A DNA stretch of 57,621 bases from Candidatus Poribacteria bacterium (GCA_026706025.1 JAPOZO010000021.1:1-57621), one strand, 5' to 3'; shown: positions 42,245-51,356, numbered from the stretch's first letter. Notes: generated by a model not told the origin, from the sequence alone. Translations and numbers: made by a program.

Positions 42245-42326
42245 TGTAGGAGCGAGTGTTTTTGCTTGGGGTATTTGATAGGGTGTTTCTGCGGATTTCT
42301 GCGGATTTCTTGTCGCTCGCGATCTT
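42245..42326 (+). repeat. REP-like palindrome split by an inserted repeat
   Basis: Left half TGTAGGAGCGAG (42245-42256) and right half GTCGCTCGCGATCTT (42312-42326) are the two arms of the REP unit. Between them is about 55 bp with TTTTTGCTTGGGGTATTTGA and a tandem TTTCTGCGGA pair. Confidence 0.7.
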
Positions 42327-42380
42327 GATGTCATAAACTATTACCGAAATATCTACGTGTTTTATGCTTTACCACGAAGC

Positions 42381-42496
42381 TAATACCATTTTTGTTAATA
42401 AACCTCTTTATGTAGGATAAACTGTTAGTTTGTTCCGCAGTGCTACGCATTTCGCGAAGACCGGTAATGTGATAACATTATTGGTAAATGGTATAA
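42381..42496. mobile_element. MITE-F with core repeat inside
   Basis: Ends TAATACCATTT (42381-42391) and AAATGGTATAA (42486-42496) are inverted with one mismatch. Inside is the core TGTAGGATAAACTGTTAGTT. The element ends 17 bases before the PhyH start. With the split REP it covers most of 42218-42513. Confidence 0.65.
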
Positions 42497-42513
42497 CATA
42501 GGAGACTCAACCT

Positions 42514-43314
42514 ATGACTGATGAAGAAAAATTTCGATTTGACTTAAGTGGATTCCTCGTGCGTCCCGCGATCCTTGAGCGCGACGAAGTAGAGGCAATC
42601 GTTGAGCAGATTGACCGGATACATCATAACAAAGAATCCTTACCGCCGGAACACCGTGCTGTACCGGGTGGTCCCGCGAGCGTGCTGATTGATCACCCCA
42701 AAGTCCTTGATGTCCTACACGAAATCATCGGACCCGAGGTCCGGTTAGAGAGCACCTTCTCCGTCTGGCGCGAAAAAGGGCGGAGACACGGTGAACTCCA
42801 CGGGGGTGGACCGAGACAGGCAGATCCGATCTTCGGGTATCGCGTCAACAACGGACAGATCCATGCTGGCATGGTGCGCGTCGTCTTTGAACTGACAGAT
42901 ATTTCTAAAAACGATGGAGCGACGCACTTTATAGCCGGGAGTCACAAGTCTAACTTCCCGATGCACCCTGACCACATGTCGTTAGAGGAGGGGAAGCGTA
43001 GTCCGTTCCTAATGACCTACGAATGCCCCGCTGGCAGTGCAATCTTCTTCACGGAAAACCTGTGTCACGCCGGTCCCGTATGGCAACGAGAGACACCGCG
43101 TGTGGCAGTGCTAAACGCTTATGCACATCTCGCAACACATTGGCACCGGCTACGGATTCCGCCTGCAGTGCTATCCGCTTTACCGCGTGAAAAGCAGGCG
43201 TACTTCCGGGAACCATGGGTTGCAGATTTCCGGACGCGACCGGCAACGCGAAACACAATTGAGCGGTTCCTTGACAACGACGAACCGCCTGTTAATACCG
43301 ATCACAAGCCGTGA
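42514..43314 (+). CDS. Phytanoyl-CoA dioxygenase (PhyH) family protein
   Basis: 266 aa Fe(II)/2-oxoglutarate oxygenase family, double-stranded beta helix. FDLSGFLVRPAILERDEVEA opens the domain; GGATHFIAG-type segment appears as DGATHFIAGSHKSNF; the distal His is in ENLCHAGP. The proximal metal motif is less clear: HGELHGGG has His-x-Glu or His where H-x-D is expected. This family is strongly expanded in Poribacteria, with unknown substrates. It is 13 bases upstream of a phosphodiesterase, so probably co-expressed. Confidence 0.85.
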   Translation: MTDEEKFRFDLSGFLVRPAILERDEVEAIVEQIDRIHHNKESLPPEHRAVPGGPASVLIDHPKVLDVLHEIIGPEVRLESTFSVWREKGRRHGELHGGGPRQADPIFGYRVNNGQIHAGMVRVVFELTDISKNDGATHFIAGSHKSNFPMHPDHMSLEEGKRSPFLMTYECPAGSAIFFTENLCHAGPVWQRETPRVAVLNAYAHLATHWHRLRIPPAVLSALPREKQAYFREPWVADFRTRPATRNTIERFLDNDEPPVNTDHKP

Positions 43315-43327
43315 TCTAAAATAAAAT

Positions 43328-44713
43328 ATGAAGAAGCGAGTACTCATTATCGGTTGGGATTGCGCAGCACCTGAACTCGTCTTTGAAGCGTTTAAAGACG
43401 ACATGCCAAATACACATCGCTTGATGTCAGAAGGTACGTATGGCGGACTGGAAAGCACTATCCCGCCTATCACCGTGCCTGCCTGGATGTGCATGATGAC
43501 CAGCCGCGATCCCGGTGAACTTGGTATCTATGGCTTTCGGAACCGCAAAGACTACTCCTACGATGCTTTGACGATTGCTAACGCACACGCCATAAAAGTA
43601 CCAACGCTCTGGGACTTGTTAGGGCAAGTTGGAAAGAAATCGGTCGTTCTTGGAGTGCCGCTCACCTATCCCGCCAAGCCGTTCCTGGGTTGGATGGTCA
43701 CCAGTTTCCTCACACCTGACCGCAATCCGCAGTGGACGTTTCCAAGGCGACTATCGCGGGAAGTTGATCAGGTCGCAAGCGACTACATGATTGACATTCC
43801 CAACTTCCGAACCGACCGGCGCGCCGAACTGGAACAACAACTTCTCAAGATGACCACCGAACGCTTTAAACTCGCACGTCATCTGATTAAGACAAAAGAT
43901 TGGGATTTCTTTACGATGGTCGAAATGGGTTCTGATCGACTCCATCACGCCTTCTGGCGATTTTGGGATACAACGCATCGGGAATATGAGCCGAATTCGC
44001 CGTTCTCTGAGACGATGCGGAACTACTATCGCGTTCTCGACGCAGAACTCGGAGAGACATTAGCATGTGTAGACGAGAATACCACTGTCATAGTCGTCTC
44101 CGACCACGGGGCAAAACGGATGGACGGCGGGATTTGCGTCAACGAATGGCTCCAAAAACACGGTTACCTAACGCTTAAAACTGAACCACAAGAGATTACA
44201 CGATGGACACCGGATATGGTGGATTGGCAAAAAACAAAAGCGTGGGGAGAAGGTGGATATTACGGGCGGATTTTTATAAATGTTGAAGGCAGAGAACCTC
44301 ACGGAACCGTTAGCGCGGGAGATTATGAAAACGTCCGAGATGAATTAAAGGCACAACTTGAAGCCATCGTAGACGAAGACGGAAATAACATCAACACGCG
44401 GGTCTTCAAACCCGAAGCAGTCTACCGAGAATGCCGAAATATCGCACCAGATCTTATTGTCTACTTCGGCAACCTCTTTTGGCGTTCCGTAGGAAGCGTC
44501 GGATACAACAGCATCTATACCTATGAAAACGATACTGGACCTGATGATTGTAACCACGCAGAAATGGGCATTTTCATTCTCAAGTCTCCGTCTCATTCCT
44601 CTGTAGGAGCACCCTCCGGGTCGCGACAACAGAGTATATACGACATTGCCCCAACGGTACTCAATGAATTCGGCATCAACATCCCCGAAGCGATGCAAGG
44701 AAAACCAATTTAG
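43328..44713 (+). CDS. Alkaline-phosphatase-superfamily phosphodiesterase (nucleotide pyrophosphatase-like)
   Basis: 461 aa. Type I phosphodiesterase fold: VLIIGWDCAAPELV (metal Asp), ITVPAWMCMMTS (Thr or Ser nucleophile region), GSDRLHHAFW (Asp, His) and VVSDHGAKRMDGG (Asp-His metal site). These enzymes cleave phosphate diesters of nucleotides or lipid head groups. Its stop overlaps that of the convergent P1 peptidase gene by 3 bases. No signal peptide. Substrate unknown. Confidence 0.88.
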   Translation: MKKRVLIIGWDCAAPELVFEAFKDDMPNTHRLMSEGTYGGLESTIPPITVPAWMCMMTSRDPGELGIYGFRNRKDYSYDALTIANAHAIKVPTLWDLLGQVGKKSVVLGVPLTYPAKPFLGWMVTSFLTPDRNPQWTFPRRLSREVDQVASDYMIDIPNFRTDRRAELEQQLLKMTTERFKLARHLIKTKDWDFFTMVEMGSDRLHHAFWRFWDTTHREYEPNSPFSETMRNYYRVLDAELGETLACVDENTTVIVVSDHGAKRMDGGICVNEWLQKHGYLTLKTEPQEITRWTPDMVDWQKTKAWGEGGYYGRIFINVEGREPHGTVSAGDYENVRDELKAQLEAIVDEDGNNINTRVFKPEAVYRECRNIAPDLIVYFGNLFWRSVGSVGYNSIYTYENDTGPDDCNHAEMGIFILKSPSHSSVGAPSGSRQQSIYDIAPTVLNEFGINIPEAMQGKPI

Positions 44714-45630
44714 GCAGTTACAGCGTTCACAATCGCCTCCGCGACAACTTCTGCTGCTAAGATTCCAACAGTATTTACACCGCTTCCAGTGTGTGCCCCT
44801 GTAGCGAGCGAAAAAAGCGTATCCCCATCAAACATCGTATGTGACGGTCGGACCGCACGCGCCATGCCATCGTGTGCCATCTCTGCGACTCGGTTCACCT
44901 CCGCAGGCGTAAGTGTTGCATTTGTAGCGACAACACCGATCGTCGTGTTTGTCCCCGGAACCAAATTCGCATCCAACAGCCGTTCTGTGATGTCCACAAA
45001 ACTATCATCTTCTTTCCCGCCTGCGAGAATTTCACCCGTATTTGGGCACACAACATTTCCCAACGCATTGACAACTGTAATCGCGGCGACAATCAAACCC
45101 GAATCAAGATATTTACACGCCGAACCAATCCCCCCCGGAGAAGACATAACGCCAGGAGCCTTGCCGACGGTAGCACCCGTGCCAGCACCAATAGCACCCA
45201 TCGCTACGGGTTCATCTGTGGCGTTAAGACACGCCTGATACCCCATCTCACAGTCAGGACGCACCTGTGCATCTCCGACACCCAAATCGAAAATCACAGC
45301 AGCCGGAACAATCGGTACGCGAACGGGACCCGCAGGAAAACCGATATTCTGTTCTTCAAGGTATTGGACGACACCCCCAGCAGCATCCAAACCGAACGCA
45401 CTTCCACCGGTCAATAGCACCGCGTGGGCTTTCTGTACCAAGCGTCCCGGACGGAGTGCTTCCGTCTCGCGCGTCCCCGGTGCAGCACCGCGCACATCAA
45501 CCCCTGCTGTCGCACCTGCTGGACAGAGGACAACGGTACATCCTGTCCGAGCAGTTGCGTCGGTTGCGTGGCCTACTGTAAGACCTTCTATTGCCGTGAG
45601 TGTTTGGTTCATCGATTGCATAAGCTGCAT
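44710..45630 (-). CDS. P1-family (S58, DmpA-like) peptidase
   Basis: 306 aa. Ntn-hydrolase-fold aminopeptidase family (L-aminopeptidase/D-esterase). Motifs: GLTVGHATDATARTGCTVVL, PGTRETEAL, LLTGGSAFGLDAAGGV, VGKAPGVMSSPGGIGSA and VNALGNVVCPNTGEI. Family members cut themselves into two chains and hydrolyse N-terminal residues of short peptides. A second start (ATG 45612, MNQTLTAIEG) fits as well. It is convergent with the phosphodiesterase; stops overlap. Confidence 0.9.
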   Translation of the reverse strand: MQLMQSMNQTLTAIEGLTVGHATDATARTGCTVVLCPAGATAGVDVRGAAPGTRETEALRPGRLVQKAHAVLLTGGSAFGLDAAGGVVQYLEEQNIGFPAGPVRVPIVPAAVIFDLGVGDAQVRPDCEMGYQACLNATDEPVAMGAIGAGTGATVGKAPGVMSSPGGIGSACKYLDSGLIVAAITVVNALGNVVCPNTGEILAGGKEDDSFVDITERLLDANLVPGTNTTIGVVATNATLTPAEVNRVAEMAHDGMARAVRPSHTMFDGDTLFSLATGAHTGSGVNTVGILAAEVVAEAIVNAVTA

Positions 45631-45682
45631 GCCGTTTTAGGTTTCTGAAGATTACTATAACAGATTCCGATTAAATCCGCTA

Positions 45683-45758
45683 CTGGTTTGTAGTAGGGCA
45701 ATTTATTGCCCGTTATACACGCTTGTCCTGGTTTGTAGTAGGGCAATTTATTGCCCGT
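45683..45758 (+). repeat. Two copies of a 31-bp palindromic repeat
   Basis: CTGGTTTGTAGTAGGGCAAT then TTATTGCCCGT occurs at 45683-45713 and 45728-45758; the hairpin is GGGCAAT/ATTGCCC. Together with the promoter at 45818 this covers the 302-bp gap 45631-45932. Confidence 0.85.
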
Positions 45759-45817
45759 CAAACATGCTTTTAGAATATGTGATGAATCGCACGACTACAA
45801 ACGCACTTCAGACAATA

Positions 45818-45847
45818 TTGACAATTTCTACCACAAGATGCTATAAT
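45818..45847 (+). promoter_or_regulatory. Sigma-70 promoter of the LRR genes
   Basis: TTGACA (45818-45823), 18-nt spacer, TATAAT (45842-45847), both hexamers perfect. Leader of about 78 nt to the first LRR start at 45933. Confidence 0.85.
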
Positions 45848-45932
45848 CCAATCAACATCAAACAAATTGCCTCTTAAAGTTCTAATTCACTTTAGTGGAC
45901 ACCATGTTCCGCAATTAATAGGATCTAATGCT

Positions 45933-47411
45933 ATGAAACATTTTTCCCTTCTTTTCCTGATTCTTACCGTTTTTCTCGGTTGTTCACTTGTAAAACCGAA
46001 AGTAATACCTGATAAGAACTTAGCCGCTGCCGTGCGAGAACAACTCGATTTAGATCCAAACGAACCTATCTCAGAAGAAGATTTGAGGGAATTAAACTTC
46101 CTGATGGCTGTGGGTAGAGGAATCAAAAAACTCGATGGTTTGGAAAAAGCCACAAATTTAATGACTTTGTGGCTTGAGCAGAACGAAATTAGAGACATCT
46201 CGCCCCTTGCTGATTTGACTGAACTTGATAGGTTGATCCTTCCCAACAACAAAATAGAGGACATTACACCCATCGCAGGGTTAAAACAGCTCACGCACCT
46301 TGAACTTGAGCAAAACAAGATCAAGGACATCACACCGCTTACAGGGTTAAAACATCTTACGCATCTTGAACTTCAACAGAATCAAATCAGCGATACGACG
46401 CAGCTTTTTGCAGTGCTTAAGACATTGACAGCCCTTTCACACCTAAAACTTGAACTAAACCAAATCACGGATGTTACGCCACTCACGGGATTAACACAAC
46501 TTACAGCACTATGGCTCTACAACTGTCAAAATGCCGACCTCACACCGCTCACCGAAATGAAGCAGCTCACTCAGTTATCACTTTATAACTGTCAAATTAC
46601 GGATACCACACTGTTTGCTGAAATGCCCCAACTTACAGATTTACTACTTGACAAAAATAAAATTAATGACATTACCCCTATCGCCGAATTAACGCAGCTT
46701 AAAACATTAAGCCTTGGTGGTAATGAGATTATTGACATTACGCCGCTCACAGGATTGACACAGTTGACTTTCTTATCACTTGGGTATAATCATATTCATG
46801 ATTTAACGCCTCTTAGTGAGCTAAAGCAGTTGACCCACCTAATACTTAGGTATAACCCAATCAAAGACATAGGCCCCCTTGGTGAGCTAAAGCAGCTGGA
46901 ACACCTATCCCTTGAGAACAATCAAATCAGCGATATTGCGCCACTTGCCCGGATGACAAAGCTCGAGTTCCTATTACTTAAAAATAATCAAATCAGCGAT
47001 ATTGCGTCACTGAGCGGGATGACAGCACTTGGGAGTGTATTACTTGAGGGGAATCAAATCAGTGATATCGCGCCATTGAGCGGGATGACAACACTTGAGG
47101 GTGTATCACTTGAGGGGAATCAGATCAGCGACGTAGCACCTCTCGCAAATTTGACACAACTGACGTACTTAATACTCGCGGATAATCAAATTAGTGACAT
47201 CGCGCCACTTAATAAATTGACGAGACTTAAAGCTTTATGGCTTCAACATAACCAAATTAGCAATATCAGTATTGTTGAAAACTTTAAGAATCTCACACAT
47301 TTAAATATCAAGGAGAACCCTATTCGGGATATGACACCTATTCGCAGACTCCGTAAACAGATTCCGCATTTGGAACTGAACACGGAAAATATCTACTTGA
47401 CTGAGCGTTGA
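45933..47411 (+). CDS. LRR lipoprotein 1 (internalin-type repeats)
   Basis: 492 aa. Lipoprotein signal with a LGC lipobox (Cys near 17; VFLGCSLVKPK). A short helical cap (IPDKNLAAAVREQLDLDPNE) is followed by about 17 leucine-rich repeats of 22 residues, of the LTxLxLxxNQISDITPLAGL type as in internalins. The end is a cap (LNIKENPIRDMTPIRRLRKQ). LRR solenoids bind proteins; being lipid-anchored, this one is likely exposed at the outer membrane and may contact host or prey cells. The start is ATG 45933; the upstream 22-residue extension lacks the signal peptide. First of three related genes. Confidence 0.88.
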   Translation: MKHFSLLFLILTVFLGCSLVKPKVIPDKNLAAAVREQLDLDPNEPISEEDLRELNFLMAVGRGIKKLDGLEKATNLMTLWLEQNEIRDISPLADLTELDRLILPNNKIEDITPIAGLKQLTHLELEQNKIKDITPLTGLKHLTHLELQQNQISDTTQLFAVLKTLTALSHLKLELNQITDVTPLTGLTQLTALWLYNCQNADLTPLTEMKQLTQLSLYNCQITDTTLFAEMPQLTDLLLDKNKINDITPIAELTQLKTLSLGGNEIIDITPLTGLTQLTFLSLGYNHIHDLTPLSELKQLTHLILRYNPIKDIGPLGELKQLEHLSLENNQISDIAPLARMTKLEFLLLKNNQISDIASLSGMTALGSVLLEGNQISDIAPLSGMTTLEGVSLEGNQISDVAPLANLTQLTYLILADNQISDIAPLNKLTRLKALWLQHNQISNISIVENFKNLTHLNIKENPIRDMTPIRRLRKQIPHLELNTENIYLTER

Positions 47412-47425
47412 AAAACACAGAGGAT

Positions 47426-47566
47426 ATGAATATGGAAACCAAGTTAGCAATAAATCGTGGCGAACCTATCGTCAAAGACGGCTTAGAGAAAAGCTGGTCC
47501 ATTTTCGACGAAACTGAAGAGAACTCACCTTTAGAAACCTTAATCCAACTAACATCAACCGAATAG
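47426..47566 (+). pseudogene. Truncated copy of the DegT aminotransferase 5' end
   Basis: Encodes 46 aa starting MNMETKLAINRGEPIVKDGL, nearly matching residues 1-40 of the intact aminotransferase at 50030 (METKLAINGGEPVVKGGLGK). It then diverges and stops at ISQLTSTE-like sequence (LIQLTSTE). No PLP site is included. It marks a duplication breakpoint between LRR genes 1 and 2. Confidence 0.88.
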
Positions 47567-47578
47567 GGAACTAATGTT

Positions 47579-49042
47579 ATGAAGCGTTTTTATCTACTTT
47601 TCCTGATTCTTGCTGTTTTCCTCAACTGTTCACTTGTAAAACCGAAAGTAATACCTGATAAAAACTTAGCCGCTGCCGTGCGAGCAGAACTCGGTTTGGA
47701 CCCAAACGAACCTATTTTAGAAGAAGATTTGAGAGCGTTAAAACGTCTGATGGCCATGCATAGAGGCATAAAAGATCTGACCGGCTTGGAAAAAGCAACA
47801 AATTTAGGAAGTTTATGGCTTTCCAACAACAAAATAGATAATATTACACCCCTCGCAGCGTTAAAACAACTCACAGACTTAGAACTCAGTCGTAATGAAA
47901 TTAGCGACATCACCCCGCTCACTGGTTTGACTAAACTTAACAGATTACGACTTTCCAACAACAAAATAGATAATATTACACCCCTCGCAGCGTTAAAACA
48001 ACTCACAGACTTAGAACTCAGTCGTAATGAAATTAGCGACATCACCCCGCTCACTGGTTTGACTAAACTTAACAGATTACGACTTTCCAACAACAAAATA
48101 GATAATATTACACCCCTCGCAGCGTTAAAACAACTCACAGACTTAGAGCTCCAACGGCATCAGATTAGTGACGCAACGCATATCTTTAGCGTACTCACAG
48201 AATTGCCCGAACTTACGGAGTTAAAGCTTGAACTAAATCAAATCAGTGACATTGCGCCAATCACAGGTTTGACGCAGCTGACGAGTTTATTACTTAATAG
48301 CAACCAAATTGTGGATATTACACTGTTCACTGAAATGGCACAACTCACAAAGTTGTCACTTCGGAACTGCCAAATTACAGACCTCACGCCGATTGCTGAA
48401 ATGCCGCAACTCATAGAATTAACGCTCGCAAATAATCAAATTAGCGACATTACCGCCATCGCTGAATTAACGCAGCTTAAAAAGTTATGGATCGGGCGTA
48501 ATCACATTCGGGACACTACGCCAATTGCAAGACTAATGCACTTGGAATCCTTAGGTGTCAGTGATCAGCGAATCAAAGATATAAAATTTTGCAGCGAATT
48601 GCAGCAGCTGAGATCTCTATCACTCACCAATAGTCATACCAGCGATATAGAGCCTCTCGCTGGACTAAAGCATCTCAGTTTTTTGGCTCTTGACCGTAAT
48701 CAAATTAGCGATATTTCGCCACTTGTGGGGATGGCAAAACTTAAGCGGCTATCACTTGTGAATAATCAAGTCAGTGATATTTCACCACTTGCGGGGATGG
48801 CAAAACTTACAGAGTTATATCTTTCGGATAATCAAATCAGCGATATTTCACCACTTATTGGCTTGACAGAACTTATAGCGCTGTCACTCAGGAATAATCA
48901 AATCAGCGACATCAGCGTCCTTGGAAATCTTAAGAATCTCGGATATTTAAATATCCAAGAGAATCCGATTCAAAATATGAAATCGATCCGTGAACTCCGC
49001 AAACAGATCCCAAATTTGCAAATTATAGAATTTAATCGCTAA
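47579..49042 (+). CDS. LRR lipoprotein 2, with a recent 44-residue internal repeat
   Basis: 487 aa. Signal peptide and lipobox (LAVFLNCSLVKPK, Cys about 17), helical cap nearly identical to LRR 1 (KVIPDKNLAAAVRAELGLDP), then about 17 repeats of 22 residues and the C-terminal cap (IQENPIQNMKSIRELRKQIP). DNA units of 132 bp (44 aa, two LRRs: LSNNKIDNITPLAALKQLTD and LELSRNEISDITPLTGLTKL) occur at 47819 and 47951, with half a unit at 48083, essentially identical at base level. Surface-anchored, protein-binding by family. Confidence 0.88.
   Translation: MKRFYLLFLILAVFLNCSLVKPKVIPDKNLAAAVRAELGLDPNEPILEEDLRALKRLMAMHRGIKDLTGLEKATNLGSLWLSNNKIDNITPLAALKQLTDLELSRNEISDITPLTGLTKLNRLRLSNNKIDNITPLAALKQLTDLELSRNEISDITPLTGLTKLNRLRLSNNKIDNITPLAALKQLTDLELQRHQISDATHIFSVLTELPELTELKLELNQISDIAPITGLTQLTSLLLNSNQIVDITLFTEMAQLTKLSLRNCQITDLTPIAEMPQLIELTLANNQISDITAIAELTQLKKLWIGRNHIRDTTPIARLMHLESLGVSDQRIKDIKFCSELQQLRSLSLTNSHTSDIEPLAGLKHLSFLALDRNQISDISPLVGMAKLKRLSLVNNQVSDISPLAGMAKLTELYLSDNQISDISPLIGLTELIALSLRNNQISDISVLGNLKNLGYLNIQENPIQNMKSIRELRKQIPNLQIIEFNR
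47819..48148 (+). repeat. 132-bp exact tandem repeat inside LRR gene 2 (2.5 copies)
   Basis: Start points CTTTCCAACAACAAAATAGA at 47819, 47951 and 48083 are exactly 132 bp apart. The units are identical to the base as far as I can compare, including third codon positions, so duplication is very recent or maintained by gene conversion. The reading frame is kept (132 = 3 x 44). Confidence 0.93.
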
Positions 49043-49069
49043 TCAAGGGATTAAAAAGGGGTCAGCATT

Positions 49070-50002
49070 ATGAAACATATTTGCGTGCTTTTTGCCTTTT
49101 TCACCGTTTTCATCAGTTGTTCGCCACCGGAACCTGTAGATATCCCCGATGCCAACTTAGCTGCAGCTGTGCGGGAGGTGTTAAACTTAGACCCCAACGC
49201 ATCTATCACGGACAGGAATTTGAAAAAATTAAAATCTCTGCGTGTTAACTCAAGTGGTATCACAAATTTAACTGGACTCGAAAAAGCGACAAATTTAAGA
49301 TACTTAAATCTTCACACTAATCAAATTGTAGATATTACACCACTCGCTCGTTTACCCCGTATTAGAACCTTGATACTTCCGGATAATCAAATTAGTGACA
49401 TTCCACCCCTCACCGGATTAAAACAACTTCAGTCTTTATTCCTTCACAAGAATGAAATCAGTGACATTAGCCCTATTGCAGATTTGACGAAGTTGCGCGA
49501 GTTATCACTTTCTAATAATCCAATTAGCGATATTACACCACTGATTAGGTTAACTCAACTTAGAGTTTTATTCATTGAGAATAATCGGATAAGTGATATA
49601 AAACCCTTAGCCAGTATGACAAAACTCGACTACCTAACTCTCAGTAATAATCAGATAAGCGATATAAAACCCTTAGCCGGTATAACAAAACTCGAATACC
49701 ACCTAAATCTTAGCAATAATCGGATAAGCGACATAGAACCCTTATCGGGTATGACAAAACTTCGGATTTTAAATCTCGAAAACAATGGAATCAGTGATAT
49801 AAAACCTCTCGAAGGGTTGACAAAACTTTATCAATTATGGATCGGTCAGAACCAAATTATGGATGTTAAACCTCTCGAAGGATTGACAAGACTCCATCAA
49901 TTATGGATCGGTCAGAACCCAATTGAGGATATGGCACCAATACAGAGGCTTCGTAAACAGAGACTGAATTCATTAGAGGTAGATATAGAAGATGCCCAGT
50001 AA
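49070..50002 (+). CDS. LRR lipoprotein 3
   Basis: 310 aa. Signal peptide with lipobox (VFISCSPPEPV, Cys about 17), a cap (IPDANLAAAVREVLNLDPNA) and about ten 22-residue LRRs (LTLSNNQISDIKPLAGITKL). The cap segment ends in MAPIQRLRKQR. Shorter and more diverged than LRR 1 and 2. It is 27 bases after LRR 2 and 27 bases before the aminotransferase start, so all may be one operon from the promoter at 45818. Confidence 0.88.
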   Translation: MKHICVLFAFFTVFISCSPPEPVDIPDANLAAAVREVLNLDPNASITDRNLKKLKSLRVNSSGITNLTGLEKATNLRYLNLHTNQIVDITPLARLPRIRTLILPDNQISDIPPLTGLKQLQSLFLHKNEISDISPIADLTKLRELSLSNNPISDITPLIRLTQLRVLFIENNRISDIKPLASMTKLDYLTLSNNQISDIKPLAGITKLEYHLNLSNNRISDIEPLSGMTKLRILNLENNGISDIKPLEGLTKLYQLWIGQNQIMDVKPLEGLTRLHQLWIGQNPIEDMAPIQRLRKQRLNSLEVDIEDAQ

Positions 50003-50029
50003 ATAGGGACAAAAAAGGAGAACGTGGAC

Positions 50030-51223
50030 ATGGAAACCAAGTTAGCAATAAATGGCGGTGAACCTGTCGTCAAAGGTGGTTTAGGAAAAGGTTGGCCCAT
50101 CTTCGATGAAACCGAAGAAAACGCGCTTTTAGAAACCTTACAAAGTGGTGCCTGGAACCGACGCGAGAAAGTCGATGAAGCCGGTGAAAAATTCGCCGCG
50201 TTTCAGGACGCAAAATATGGAATCCCGCTCGCCAACGGCACCGTAGCATTGCAGTGCGCGCTAAAGGCTGCTGGCATCACGGCAGGCGACGAAGTCATCG
50301 TTCCTGCGCTGACATTTGTGGCGACAGGGACATCCGCTGTCTGCGTCAACGCCGTTCCGGTAATCGTTGATATTGATCCACTCACCTATAACATCGCCCC
50401 TGACGCGATTGAGAAAGCCATCACACCAAGGACACGGGCAATCATTCCAGTACACAACGGCGGCTATCCGGCAGATATGGATGCCATCATGGAGATTGCT
50501 GAAACGCACAATCTCAAGGTGATTGAGGATTGCGCGCATGCACACGGTTCACAATGGCGTGGAAAAGGGATGGGTTCCATAGGACACCTTGGCGCATTCA
50601 GTTTCCAGATGGGAAAGACGCTGACTTGTGGCGAAGGCGGGATGGTGATAACAAACGACGAGGAACTCGCAGGAAAAGCAGGCAGCTTCGCACAGTTGAA
50701 CATGCGGATGACAAACTTCCAAGCGACACTTCTGTTGTGTCAGCTCGAACGGTTTGAGGAACAGGTCGAGACGCGCGAACGAAACATCGCCTATCTTTCC
50801 AAAGGCATGGAAGCGATAGAGGGACTCCATCCGATCCCGCGCGACGCGCGTGTCACACGCTGGTGTTTTTACTATTGGGATTTCCGATTCGTCTCCGAAG
50901 AATTTGGTGGTATCTCACGCGGAAGGTTCATGGAAGCACTCAGTGCAGAGGGAATCTCATGTGGTGTCGGTGCGCATGGGGAGCCTATCTATAACGAGGG
51001 ACCCTTCGGTAACCCAGAATTATTTGATCAGTTAGGCTTGCCCCGCAAATATCTCGGTGACCAAGCGATCGACTACAGCACGCTCAACTGTCCAGAGGCA
51101 GAACGCGTTTATCGCGAAGAGGTTTGCAGTTTCAGCCACGCCATGTTTTTAGGCGATACAGACGATATGCAACTGATTTTAGACGCTTTTCAAAAAATTC
51201 GGACACATGTTGATGAACTGTGA
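50030..51223 (+). CDS. DegT/DnrJ/EryC1/StrS-family PLP aminotransferase
   Basis: 397 aa. These PLP enzymes transfer an amino group to keto sugars for antibiotics or surface polysaccharides. The PLP-forming Lys is in SFQMGKTLTCGEGGM (K196). Other motifs: NGTVALQCALKAAGI, GDEVIVPALTFVATGTSAVC, VIEDCAHAHGSQWRGKG (Asp binding the PLP pyridine). The ATG at 50030 has AAGGAG 9 bases upstream and is preferred to GTG 50024. The 5' end has a broken copy at 47426. Substrate unknown; no sugar nucleotide genes nearby. Confidence 0.93.
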   Translation: METKLAINGGEPVVKGGLGKGWPIFDETEENALLETLQSGAWNRREKVDEAGEKFAAFQDAKYGIPLANGTVALQCALKAAGITAGDEVIVPALTFVATGTSAVCVNAVPVIVDIDPLTYNIAPDAIEKAITPRTRAIIPVHNGGYPADMDAIMEIAETHNLKVIEDCAHAHGSQWRGKGMGSIGHLGAFSFQMGKTLTCGEGGMVITNDEELAGKAGSFAQLNMRMTNFQATLLLCQLERFEEQVETRERNIAYLSKGMEAIEGLHPIPRDARVTRWCFYYWDFRFVSEEFGGISRGRFMEALSAEGISCGVGAHGEPIYNEGPFGNPELFDQLGLPRKYLGDQAIDYSTLNCPEAERVYREEVCSFSHAMFLGDTDDMQLILDAFQKIRTHVDEL

Positions 51224-51356
51224 CTTGTGGCAGCTGCTCAAAAATCGACGTTGAAGATACTTATCGCAGGAGCGTAGAAAACAGGAAGAAACCGCCTAAA
51301 TTTCTTTTATCAGGAGGTTTATCCTTATCTCAACGCACCTGTCCTAAACCGCGGAC

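Noticed and set aside
47590-48138. 182-aa - strand frame opposite LRR gene 2
   Set aside because: It is the antisense shadow of the 132-bp repeats and has no ribosome site or domain.
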